From Chamaelirium japonicum (taxonomy: Eukaryota > Streptophyta > Magnoliopsida > Liliales > Melanthiaceae), in assembly GCA_947650365.1 (NCBI GenBank), contig OX393553.1, positions 69,323,716 to 69,387,715 of the forward strand: a DNA stretch of 64,000 nt, written 5' to 3'. Each line of letters opens with the position of its first letter. Positions within the stretch are counted from its first letter, which is position 1. Below are positions 1-11,997 of the stretch, in pieces. The translations under genes were made by a program, and so were the position numbers. A model generated the notes under the pieces. The model was not told the origin of the DNA and ran no database searches. It saw nothing but the letters and a program-made list of their open reading frames with translations.

Positions 1-423
1 CTCTCTCTCTCTCTCTACCCGACCGGCCTCTCTCTCTCTTTCTTTCCTTCTTTGTTCCCTTGTTTGCTTCCCCTATAAGATCTAAAACCCTAATTGAGAA
101 AAGGGAGATGAATTGAATTGAAAACCCTAACAACGGAGAAGCGGCTCGCTTGCTCGGTGTATCTCTTCCGACGAAATCCTTTGTTTCTAGTCTATTCTTC
201 CTTCCGCAAGCTTCTATCCCGCCGCCTCGCTACTCGTCTACGGCTTCACGGAAGATCGACGTGAAGTTTCTTCGTCTTCAAAGATCCTTCGTCTCGGCTT
301 CTTCACCCCGTCTTCTGGATCACACCTCCCCCTTCCGCGCCATTCACCTGCAACAACGGAGCATCGGAAAGCTGCCGGCATTGACCTAAGCACGGTTTGG
401 CATCGTCCTTCGATAATTTTCAT
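1..423 (+). promoter_or_regulatory. CT-rich leader-like sequence, possible 5' end of an unrecognised gene
   Basis: A (CT)n tract is followed by AAAACCCTAA-type motifs and a GC-richer, ORF-compatible stretch (an ATG at 150 opens 79 codons to 389). This is typical of plant 5' leaders and first exons. The predicted peptide is Ser/Arg/Pro-rich and I recognise no family. No downstream plus-strand exon was found before the repeats begin at 1.3 kb. It could equally be the leader of a gene lost to transposon insertion. Confidence 0.3.
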
Positions 424-1303
424 GTGATAAATCTACTTTTTCCAACCGGCCTTATTGCTGAATTCCCATTAGGGTTTCCTAAATATTTGTTTTTCTGAGG
501 ATCTCATCCATTAGGACTTTATCGTTTTAGGTCTGTGGTTGTTCTTTGATACATTGACCTTATCTATTTGAGATTGTTATTGCTTAATTGCTGGAATTCA
601 GTTATATCATCTGAAATTAGTTATTGTCTTGTCAGTTGTTCTTTCTTCTTTGAATTAAATCTGATTGGAAATGAATGACCGTTGAATCGTGATTCTGAGC
701 ATTGCTGAAATTTGTTTATATATGCTGAAATCTGATTTTTATTGTTTAAATTCTGCGCTTGGACTAAATTAAGCATCCGCATCGCATCAAGTTGGTACTT
801 GATCCCATCATAAAACCTTCCCTAAGCCATGAGGACTGCGCTACAGTACAGACCCAAAGTTCATCGCTATTAAATGTTTTGCCAATTTATTGTACTAAAT
901 TCAATAGAATGATGTATTGACCCACATGGCTTCATTTGAACTCTTCTAGTGTGAATGTAGGCATATACTGTGCAATGATTGAAAAATTGAACACAACAAT
1001 CAGCCATTATAGAAGTAATAGAACTAGTATGATAATGACATACCATTTACTAGTCATCCACTATCCTTTATTATGACACTAAATAAGCAAACTTGCCCTT
1101 TCTACATTTCCAAATTGCTAGTGCATTAGAGTCGTTAAGAGTGATTTGGTACAACTTAGCTATTGGTCAACTTGGACAAATTGATTAAAGTACCGGGTTG
1201 TACGTGCAGTATAGAGTCATAGTCCAAAAATGTCAAGGAACAAATCCAAGATGAAGCTCAAACAAAGACACACAAGAAAGATCACATGCTCTCCTTCTTT
1301 ATG
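424..1303. other. AT-rich spacer, nothing recognised
   Basis: No coding exon, RNA gene or transposon terminus is visible. If the leader upstream belongs to a gene, this would be intron or decayed gene sequence. Confidence 0.5.
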
Positions 1304-1311
1304 CTCAGAAC

Positions 1312-2426
1312 CAAGGTTCGAAATTTCCATTTCGGTCAATATTTCGACCTCCTGGAAAATGGAAATATTTCGTGGAAATATTTCGACAGTGTGGAAATAT
1401 TGTGATTTGATGGAAATGGTGGAAATATTGATTTTTTAATGGAATTTTTGAATGAAACTCTGGATAGTCATAAACTAAGTATAGATACACGTTTTAGAAC
1501 ACTCAGATAATATTTATACCCTATCTATGGGTGTAGAGCATCACAAAGCATATATTCTGCATTTGAGTCTGTGCAGTCTTGTTTGGTCCTGTTTTGATCT
1601 ATGTTTTTAAAATGGTTTTTAATCTTTTTTGTGGAGAAAAATATTTCCAAAATAAAGATTAGTTGATTGTTAAATTAATGCTTCAAACGATTTTGAAAAT
1701 GGACTTAAAACAAGAAAGTTGTGCAAGTTTGAAATCATACAAAAATTATGCTGAAATGCAAAACACTGTTTTTTTACTAAGTCTGAAAAAATGAGTTTTT
1801 ATAAAGAAAAGTTTTTATACATTCAAAATTTTCTTTGACGGACCATGGTTTTCTAGATGTACTTGTAGTTCTACATCTTGTGGAATTTTTTGAGCTAAAA
1901 ATGAGTTGATTTAACCACTTTTCTCAACATACAAATTTTATGAAAAACCGAAAAAACTGTTTTCTCCTACTAAAACTGAAAACCTACTTTTTGATTCACT
2001 TGGTTTTTGATTTTTTTGATATTTTTATTGAAATCAAATGGGGGGGTATTTGCTTATTTACATATAATAACTTAAAGTAAATGGAGAAAATAAAAATTAA
2101 GTAAGACGACATTTACTTAAATGTTATTATATGTAAATAAGCTGCTGAAACCGAAACCCCCAGCCCCCTTTTATAACCAGTCAGTCCCAATATTTCGGTG
2201 CCAAAATCCCGAAATATCTCGAAATTTCCCGAAATATCTCGAAATTTCCACGAAATATCGCAATATTTCGTGCTGACAAATATATCGTGCGAAATATCGC
2301 GATATATCGCGATATTATCGTGATTTCTATTTCGTTTGATATCGCAGTAGACATTTCGTGTCGAGGTCTGGGAAAACCGAAATATTTCGCGATATTTCGC
2401 AAAATATTTCGAGATTTTGTACCTTG
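1312..2426. mobile_element. hAT-type non-autonomous element rich in GAAATATTTC motifs
   Basis: The ends CAAGGTTCGAAAT and ATTTTGTACCTTG are inverted repeats with two mismatches in 13 bp. They are flanked by a perfect 8-bp duplication CTCAGAAC (1304-1311 and 2427-2434). CA-starting TIRs with an 8-bp target duplication are the hAT signature. The subterminal parts (1320-1440 and 2190-2420) are dense in GAAATATTTCG and CGATATATCG, which fold on themselves. There is no transposase ORF, so it depends on a partner in trans. Confidence 0.8.
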
Positions 2427-2607
2427 CTCAGAACAACCTTTAAGGACAAAGGTCTAGTGTCTTGAGATAGCCCTTGATGCATTAGTGCTAGCCGAACCGA
2501 GCTGTACAGTTTGCCCAGGTTTGACCATCACGAGTTACGTAGGAGTGTAAACAGGCCTAGTTAGGTCGCGCCGCAACAATGTCGGGCCGGTCCTATGCAG
2601 GTAGGCG

Positions 2608-3318
2608 CAAGGTACAAAAAATAAAAATATTTCGCGATACATAACGAAATATTTCCTTTTTCTGAGGGATCGAAAAGTAATATGCCTCGTAATCTGGTCT
2701 GATTTGAAAACGGCAACCATATCGCGATATGCCATGAAATATCAACCGAAATATTCTCCAAGCCGATATATCACAAGATACCGCACATGGAACGGCAAAA
2801 AATACACACCGAAAGTGATTCTCATAGCTCCTGTTGACGGATACAGAAATTTCACTTGACAACCTGCTTATTTAATAGGACGGTGCCAGTGTGTTCCACA
2901 GCCCATGGGTGTGTATTTGTGTTGCTTTGAGAGTTGTGGGTGGGGACATAATATTTCTTTAGTTCTTGGCATTATGGCATATAATTTAGTGGGTTTACAT
3001 ACAAAAATACATTTTAATCAATACTTCCATTATTTATTTTTTTAGACCGTTGTATATCAGCACAAGATGTACAAAATACATGTTATGAGAAGCGGTACAC
3101 ACCTAGCTATGGTAGAAATATTATCGAAGTGTCATAAGTTAGTAACTATGTTTAATTTACGAATATCCAGAGTTACATTGAAAAAATCCATCAAAAAACA
3201 AATATTCCACCATTTCTACAAAATACAATTTTTTCACACTGTCGAATATTTCCACGTAATATTTACATATCCTGGAGTGTCAAAATATTGGTCGAAATCG
3301 AGATTTCCACACAGGACT
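2608..3318. mobile_element. inverted partial copy of the 1312-2426 hAT element
   Basis: CAAGGTACAAAA at 2608 followed by ATATTTCGCGATA matches the right end of the 1312-2426 element in reverse. The segment 3195-3315 is the reverse complement of its left subterminal region (about 1320-1440). The outer terminus near 3318 is eroded and no target duplication was seen. The middle does not match the first copy. Confidence 0.6.
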
Positions 3319-3390
3319 AAACCCAAATATGTTTGGAACCTATACCTCCATCCTTTATGCAATGCACTGAAACATTGCACTATTTCATTC

Positions 3391-4793
<1,403 letters not shown>

Positions 4794-4886
<93 letters not shown>
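4794..4886. repeat. (TA)n microsatellite
   Basis: About 93 bp of TA repeat with one interruption. It separates element A from element B. Confidence 0.95.
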
Positions 4887-5246
4887 GAGGGTCGGGACGC
4901 TACATCTCAAAGCAACATTTTTGCTGCTTTAACAACCCACAACGGCCGTGTCACATGTGATCTCCGACCAGAATCAACATCAACAACCTCTAATCACCTC
5001 CATTGGTGATATCTGCTGACACCACCTGTCGGCATCCACCGATAGAAGACTCCGGTGACTACTTCCATTGTGAGCCGTCCATTCATCATCTCACCTCATT
5101 CGGCGACTTCCGATGACATCCGCAGCCGGCAAACACCTCCGGTGAGTTCTAACGGATGATATTTGCCGTCGTTCATGGCTTTGATAGCCACCGATGACCA
5201 GTCAAAGCAGCGAAGAAAGTGCTTTTGAATGTACTATCTTGTTTTC
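4887..5246. mobile_element. TIR element B, diverged, flanked by (TA)n and (CT)n(TA)n
   Basis: Starts GAGGGTCGGGACGC after the TA repeat. About 35 bp near the left end (containing TTGCTGCTTTAAC) matches the reverse complement of the right end (containing TCGCTGCTTTGAC) imperfectly. The interior is rich in CCGGTGA- and CACCTCCGG-like motifs and has no long ORF. Boundaries rest mostly on the flanking microsatellites. Confidence 0.45.

Positions 5247-5290
<44 letters not shown>
5247..5290. repeat. (CT)n(TA)n microsatellite
   Basis: A CT run changes directly to a TA run, between element B and the Helitron-like end at 5291. Confidence 0.9.
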
Positions 5291-5291
<1 letters not shown>

Positions 5292-5390
5292 CTAGTGCTG
5301 CCCGTGCCTGTCGGCACTGCAGCGGGCCGCCTTCGACAGTAACACATATGTCGGCACTGCAGCAAGCTGCCTTCGAAGGCAACACACCTG
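5291..5390 (-). mobile_element. possible Helitron 3' terminus
   Basis: Read on the minus strand, the stretch ends ...GGGCAGCACTAG|T. It is preceded by an imperfect stem (CTGC-GTGCC against GGCAC-GGGCAG) about 7 bp from CTAG, which is the arrangement of Helitron 3' ends. The next base is T within TA repeat, matching Helitron insertion between A and T. A 40-bp unit is tandemly duplicated at 5309-5348 and 5349-5388. The 5' (TC) end was not located. Confidence 0.35.
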
Positions 5391-5534
5391 AACGTCTTAG
5401 GCAACAAAACATATTGACGACAACACCAGCATTCATAGGGACACTCATTTCCTTGCTCGTGCCGATTGACACAAAGCGGGCACCTTCGGCACGACCAACT
5501 CCCCCTCCCCCTATAATCGATCAATCACAGCTGT

Positions 5535-5960
5535 TAGGGCTGGCAATTTCGGACCCGACACGAAGTTAGCGGGTCTGGGTCAGGGCTAAACGGGTTCGGG
5601 TCGTAAACGGGTCAACACGATAGACCCGTTTAATAAACGGGTCGGGTCCGGGTTTAGGTTCTGGACACGGTAGAACCGGGAAGACCCGTTTAGTATTCAA
5701 TGGGTCGTGTCGGGTCTACCCGCAATCTGATACTATAATATATAATACCAGCGGGTCTTTTCGGGTCAGGTCGGGTCGAGTCGGATTGGGTCAACTGAAT
5801 AGACCCGGGTGGTAAACGGGTCTTACCGGGTCTACCCGTTTATTAACGGGTCGGGTACGGGTTTAGGATCTAAACACGATTAGTTAAACGGGTCGGGTCC
5901 GGGTCTAGGGGTTTTGGACACGACACGAACCCGACACGACACGACCCATTGCCACCTCTA
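5535..5960. mobile_element. hAT MITE, copy 1 of the ACGGGTC-rich family
   Basis: TIRs TAGGGCTGGCAAT and ATTGCCACCTCTA are flanked by a perfect 8-bp duplication ACAGCTGT (5527-5534, 5961-5968). The interior is made of CGGGTC, ACGGGT and GACCCG words on both strands. A second copy lies at 53555-54042 with its own target duplication. Confidence 0.9.
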
Positions 5961-5968
5961 ACAGCTGT

Positions 5969-6263
5969 CTCTATTTGAATCGATCCCTCGAGATCGACCT
6001 GATGGTTTGGGACAACCGAAATTTCAGCAGGCGGGTTTATAGCCATTGATGCGAACAAAGATCACGGGATGAACAGTCAGGTTTAGTGCAGTTTAAATGG
6101 GCCAGGATTTGAAACCAAGGAGAGGGAGTTGGTTGACGGGGAAATAGAAATCGTGCATTGATTTTTAAATGAATGGTTAGATCTATTCGGTTTATTTTTG
6201 TCCAGTCAGCTTGTCCTAGTCAGCATCCATTTTGTCTAGTCAGCGCAAAACCGACATGCCATG

Positions 6264-6265
<2 letters not shown>
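5969..6265. other. spacer, nothing recognised
   Basis: No ORF or transposon end is seen. Several CAGTCAGC and TAGTCAGC words occur at 6205-6245. Confidence 0.4.

Positions 6266-6268
<3 letters not shown>

Positions 6269-6318
<50 letters not shown>
6269..6318. repeat. (TA)n microsatellite
   Basis: About 50 bp of TA repeat directly left of element C. Confidence 0.95.
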
Positions 6319-6321
<3 letters not shown>

Positions 6322-6489
6322 AAAAGGGAGCCTGCACCTGAGGTCCAGCCTTTATGCTGCACCCGTTCCTACGATTTTGCCATGTGTCTCTTTTAATCCC
6401 AATGAGCATCTGCAGAGCTTCCCCGTCTTAATTACCCGTACAACAACCCCCCCTTTCTTTCTCTATCTCGCTCTCAACTGCGACCACGC

Positions 6490-6850
6490 CGGCCAAGATC
6501 TGAAGCCTCCCCACTCCGACCAGCCAAGATCTGAAGTCCCCCCACTCCGGCCAGCCAAGATCTGAAGGCCCCCCTCCTCCCCGCTTCCGCTATCCAAGAT
6601 CTGAAGCCCTCCGGCTCCCGCAAAGATTTGAATCCTCCCGCTCCGGCCAAGATCTGAAGTTTGGCTGACCAAGATCTGAGTTATCTTTTCTGGATCTGAA
6701 GTTCTCTTCTTCACCCCGTCGCCGAAGATCTGAATTTCGGTCGGCCAAGATCAAGCGCCCCCCCCCCCCCCCCCCCCCCCCGCCATCTTCGCCGCTCCGG
6801 CCAAGATCTGAAGCACCCCGGCTCCGGCCAAGATCTGAATCCTCCCGCTC
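6490..6850. repeat. degenerate CCAAGATCTGAAG array, left arm of element C
   Basis: About twelve units 20-35 bp apart share the core CCAAGATCTGAAG. The array is mirrored at 7275-7500, so it is subterminal and symmetrical, as expected of transposase-binding arrays. A poly-C run interrupts it at 6759-6781. Confidence 0.8.
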
Positions 6851-7506
6851 GCGGCTCCTCCATTGTGAGGAATGCCATCTCCGTGGATAAGAAGAGATAC
6901 TCTTCAAAAGTCTGAACAGATCTTTAACGCCACCAAGATCCCATTCCAACCCCTCGGCTGGGTTTTGTTAAACTCTATTCTAATGGCTTCCAACATCGGA
7001 AGCCTAGGATCCAGCCAAGATCTGCCGATATCTTTACCGCTCAATTTCAAGGATTTTCCTTCACTTCAATTCCCTTTTTAATTTTATTCCAAGATCTGCA
7101 AACTATTGCTCTCTGTAATTGCTAAAAACTCGTCCATTTGATTCCATTAACCCATTTTTGTTTAATGTAACCTATTGCTCTCTGTAATTGCATTTTGATT
7201 TGAAATGGTTTAATTGCAAAGATGGAATCATCAATAAATACTACGTTTATTGGAAGTGGCTTGAGGTTTCGAAACAGGACTTCAGATCCAGAAAAGAGAA
7301 TTTCAAATCTTGACCGGTCGAACTTCAGAACTTGGCCGGAGCGGGAGGATTCAGATCTTGGCTGGAGCCGGAGGGCTTCAGATCTTGGATAGCGAGAGCG
7401 GGGAGGGGGGCGGGCTTTCCGATCTTGGCTGGCCGGAGGGGGGGAGGGCTTCAGTTCTTGGCTGGCAGGAGCGGGGAGGCTACAGATCTTGGCCGGCGTG
7501 ATCGCA

Positions 7507-7509
<3 letters not shown>

Positions 7510-7561
<52 letters not shown>
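7510..7561. repeat. (GA)n microsatellite in the right arm of element C
   Basis: About 50 bp of GA repeat. The left arm has only a vestige at the matching place (TTTCTTTCTCTATCTCGCTCTC, about 6453-6476). Confidence 0.9.
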
Positions 7562-7564
<3 letters not shown>

Positions 7565-7736
7565 GGGGCGGGGTTAGAGAGGGGGGTTGTTGTACGGGTA
7601 ATTAATACGGAGAAGTTGTGCAGATGCTCATTGGGATTAAAAGAGGCGTGGCGAAATCGTAGGAACGGGTCCAGCATGAAGGCTGGACCTCAGGTGCACT
7701 CCTTTTTCCTATATATATATATATAAATATATATAT

Positions 7737-8090
7737 ATGGGCAAATGTTTTCTCGTCCACTGGACCACCCTAAAAGTTTTAGAATTTGTTGAAACATGGT
7801 GAATGTGTTATCTAGGGTAAGGTGATCATCCTCACAAAAAATTAGCAAATTCTAAAACTTCTAAGGTCATTTAATGTTAGAAGCTTTATCGACTGTCTAC
7901 AGTAACAGGTAACTTTGTTTAACACATTTGATGACCCTAGAAGTTTAGAATTTGTTGATTTTTGGTGAGGACGATCACCCTAGATAACACACCCACCAAG
8001 TTTTAACAAATTCTGAAAATTGTAAGGTGGTTAACTATTCCACTGGACCAGCAACGAAAACAGTCCAGTGAACAAGGAAACCAACCACCC
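7737..8090. mobile_element. TIR element D (fold-back MITE) in (TA)n
   Basis: Starts GGGCAAATGTTTTC after (TA)n and ends ...CCAACCACCC before CTCTCTCTTTATATA. The two halves are imperfect reverse complements throughout: CCACTGGACC on the left against its inverse near 8040-8070, and TAGAATTTGTTG against its inverse at 8005. The interior resembles that of element I (9646-10031). Confidence 0.65.
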
Positions 8091-8120
8091 CTCTCTCTTT
8101 ATATATATATATATATATAT

Positions 8121-8388
8121 GGGAAGGATACTCTTACTCATGGCCTCTTACTCATATAGTTACCTATGATCCGGGCCGTCCATTAGATCCCGACGTACGG
8201 TTCAGATTAGATGGGGAGTTAAACCAATGGTGTCCGCATTAAATGCAGGCTTTTAATACGGGCATTTAATGCGGGCACCATTGCTTTAACTCCCCATCTA
8301 ATCCGAACCGTATGTCGGGATCTAATGGACGGTCCGGATCATTGGTAACTATATGAGTAAGAGACCATGAGTAAGAGTATCCCTCCCC
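8121..8388. mobile_element. TIR element E, copy 1 (GGGAGGGATACTC family)
   Basis: Left end GGGAAGGATACTCTTACTC; the right end is its inverse, ...GAGTAAGAGTATCCCTCCCC. The element is palindromic nearly end to end (CCGACGTACGGTTC against GAACCGTATGTCGG; TTTAATACGGGC in the centre). TA repeat lies on both sides. A second copy is at 8622-8915. Confidence 0.8.
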
Positions 8389-8398
8389 TATATATATA

Positions 8399-8545
8399 GG
8401 GGAATGCTATAATGCGGCATGCGGTAAGTGCGGCACCATACCGCAGCCGTCTAATGCACCCGCTGTGTGCATCGCATGCACGCAGCAGTGCATCAGACGG
8501 TTGTAGAGCAGTGCCGCACTTACCGCATGCCGCATTATAGCATGG

Positions 8546-8548
<3 letters not shown>
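8399..8548. mobile_element. TIR element F (AATGCTATAATGCGG family), 150 bp
   Basis: Left end GGGGAATGCTATAATGCGG and right end CCGCATTATAGCATGGCCC are inverted repeats. They continue through GCATGCGGTAAGTGCGGCAC. Only ten bases, TATATATATA, separate it from element E on the left; a long TA run lies on the right. Confidence 0.8.

Positions 8549-8621
<73 letters not shown>
8549..8621. repeat. (TA)n microsatellite
   Basis: About 73 bp of perfect TA repeat between element F and the second copy of element E. Confidence 0.95.
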
Positions 8622-8623
<2 letters not shown>

Positions 8624-8913
8624 GAGGGATACTCTTACTTATGGCCTCTTACTCATATAGTTACCTATGATCCGAGCCATCCATTAGATCCCGACGTACG
8701 GTTCGGATTAGATGGGGAGTTAAAGCAATAGTGTCCGCATTAAATGCGGGCTTTTAATACGGGCTTTTAATATGGGCTTTTAATACGGGCATTTAATGCA
8801 GACACCATTGTTTTAACTCCCCATCTAATCTGAACCGTACGTCGGGATCTAATGGACGGCCCGGATCATAGGTAATTATATGAGTAAGAGGCCATGAGTA
8901 AGAGTATCCCTCC

Positions 8914-8915
<2 letters not shown>
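8622..8915. mobile_element. TIR element E, copy 2
   Basis: Same family and orientation as 8121-8388 (GGGAGGGATACTCTTACTT ... AGAGTATCCCTCCCC). It is longer because of an extra TTTAATANGGGCT unit in the centre. TA repeat on both sides. Confidence 0.8.
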
Positions 8916-9008
<93 letters not shown>

Positions 9009-9010
9009 AA
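8916..9010. repeat. (TA)n(GA)n compound microsatellite
   Basis: TA repeat passes into GA repeat at 8963. It mirrors the (CT)n(TA)n at 9067-9170, so the 9011-9066 core sits in a large imperfect palindrome. Confidence 0.95.
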
Positions 9011-9066
9011 GCGTCGCACACACAGAGGTGCATTGGACGGCTATCATAGCGCACCGCACCGAATCA
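9011..9066. mobile_element. remnant related to element F
   Basis: GGTGCATTGGACGGCTATCA and the following CGCACCGCACCG align with the right half of element F (GTGCATCAGACGGTTGTAGA...GTGCCGCACTT). The left half seems to be replaced by GA repeat. Confidence 0.4.
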
Positions 9067-10031
<965 letters not shown>

Positions 10032-10039
10032 ATATATAT

Positions 10040-11036
10040 AGGGTTTTTGTGCAAGCTCGTCAAGACTTACTTCAAGCAAAGTAGGGTTGGGCTGGGTTTC
10101 GGGCCAAGATGTGGACTGGGTTGCAGCCATGCCTATCCCACAGGGTTCTCGGGTCGAGCCGGACTGTGCCATCAACTGGGTTAGGCCAAGTTTGATCCAG
10201 ACGAGCCTAGGGTCATCGTGCCATTTTTACACCTCCAGCGCTATGCATACAAGAGTTTAGCTCCCCTACAAGCACACTTAGGTTCAGAGGCAGCGACACC
10301 TGATGTAGGCTTCGGGGCAACACCCACGAAACCTAAATTCAATTTAGACTTCGCACTTACATGTTTTCATTGAATGCATATTCATTTGTTTTCATTGATT
10401 GCATTTTTATCGGATTTCGTGCATGATAATATTTTGTTGTAAACCTGGTCGTGGACCCGCACTAGGAATTGTCCAAGTGTTGGTAGTGTCATATGTGGAC
10501 CAATCATCAAGTATGATGCGCATCCCTGGTACTGACAACATTTGTGACATTCAAATGTGCTCACCCATGGCGAGGACTACACTGTAACAATGTTCATCAT
10601 AGGTCGTGTGCACGGACCACATATGGGGCATACTGGTACCGAACTTAGCAATCCAGACCGTTTAAAGGTTTTCATCAGCCCGTCTGCGAGACAAGTGGTA
10701 TGCATCACATCAAGGACAATACGCACTCCTGTCACAGGATGCGGGGTTTGACAGGTGTAATCCATCTGTTGATGAACCATATCCAATCGTACTCAATAGG
10801 GATGACTTACCCTATATATTTGTCCTTCGTTACTGCTTAGGGCAACAACCCTTTGATAGTCACTCTTGAGGAGAGAGGAGAAAAACCCAAATTAAGGGTA
10901 TGTTTCCTAAGGTAAATGTAGAGCTCCATCTATGGTTTTGATGCTTCTTTTCTAAATCATTTCTTTGTTGATTTTATTAGAAAGATTCATCGAGGTTGTT
11001 TCCTATTGCATTCATTGATTTCCACATTTAGGAAAC
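10040..11036. other. unassigned spacer
   Basis: GC-moderate DNA with short open stretches on both strands around 10400-10790 and no recognisable protein family. 10068-10240 is rich in GGGTTGGG- and CGGGTCGAG-like words and ends in CATTTTTACACCTCC, which resembles the end of a decayed hAT MITE. Confidence 0.35.
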
Positions 11037-11044
11037 CCTAGGAT

Positions 11045-11130
11045 CAGTGTTTTCAGAGGCAGGGGCATAAGGCTGGGCGTTTTGCCTGTTGTGGGGCGGG
11101 GCTTACGTCCCAAGATTTTTTATTTTTTTA

Positions 11131-11171
<41 letters not shown>

Positions 11172-11720
11172 TAGAAAAGAGTAAAAATATATTAAAAACA
11201 AACAAAATAAAAAAAATACTATGAGCAAAGTTAGCAAACAAAGCATTTAAGCCTAGAAACATGGTTGATAAATCACAAATATATAAAAAACGATAATAAA
11301 AATGAACTTGTCATTGTCTCTCAATATCTTTTAAGATTTAATTATAAGTTTCTAACCAAAATTCAAACTATCAATGTTTATATTCCATAGATTTTATCAT
11401 TCCATACATGATATAGAACCAATTTAAAACAATTTTAGTTCCCAAAATATCATAATCGTCATCCAAGAGAGTAAGAAGCATATAAAAGATCACACAATAG
11501 CAATCAAATCATTCTTTTTTAACTATGCAAACGAACTCCAGTGGGGCGTAAGCCCAGGCCTTTGGGGCGTAAAAGGCGTGCCAGGGCGTACGCCCCAGTG
11601 GTTCGGGCATAAGCCCCATAGAAAAAAAAGCCCCGGCCGGAGTCGTCCCGGGCGTTTTAGGACCGCCCTGCCCTGGGGAGAGCCCCGGCCATACCCTGAG
11701 GCGAGTTTTTTAAAACACTG
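11045..11720. mobile_element. hAT MITE with GGGGCGTAAGCCC-rich arms
   Basis: TIRs CAGTGTTTT at both ends (right end AAAACACTG) are flanked by a perfect 8-bp duplication CCTAGGAT (11037-11044, 11721-11728). The arms are GC-rich (GGGGCG, GCCCCGGCC) around an AT-rich middle with a (TA)n run at 11136-11166. No coding capacity. Confidence 0.85.
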
Positions 11721-11728
11721 CCTAGGAT

Positions 11729-11997
11729 CCATCACCTTTACCTTCTTCCATACTTGAAGGTGTTGAACGCTTGGAGCACGAAGCCTCCTTCGAGGGGGGA
11801 GATCAAAATAACGGGGTTTTGGCATCCAGATCCGTTTGTCGAATTGAAATGGTGTCGGTACTACCGAAGTCATTATTCGCGAAGTGGAGAAGGGAGCGAC
11901 TTAAGGCGTTGGATCATGGGCGCGGGTATAAGGAGGAAGCAACTGTTGGTCAGGCTGATCGAAGTCGCTAACTGTAGCGGAGATGGGGCAAGGTCTC
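11729..11997. other. spacer between two elements, possible retrotransposon leader
   Basis: Open in short stretches but no family recognised. Together with 13243-13530 it may be the two halves of one older copia-type LTR or leader split by the 11998-13242 insertion. Confidence 0.25.

Larger units (their letters stand above)
6319..7709. mobile_element. TIR element C (Mutator-like, possible Pack-MULE) in (TA)n
   Basis: Left end GGGAAAAGGGAGCCTGCACC and right end ...GGTGCACTCCTTTTTCC are inverted repeats. The arms run about 400-450 bp (6319-6760 against about 7270-7709). Both arms carry many copies of a degenerate word near GGCCAAGATCTGAAG: about twelve on the left and about ten, reversed, on the right. 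TA repeat abuts both ends. The interior 6845-7260 is unlike the arms and contains a short open stretch (ATG at 6984), possibly captured DNA. No transposase is encoded. Confidence 0.75.

Noticed and set aside
10382-10786. Short overlapping open frames with Cys-rich segments
   Set aside because: No recognisable domain, no splice or promoter signals, and similar lengths in several frames; not supported as a gene.
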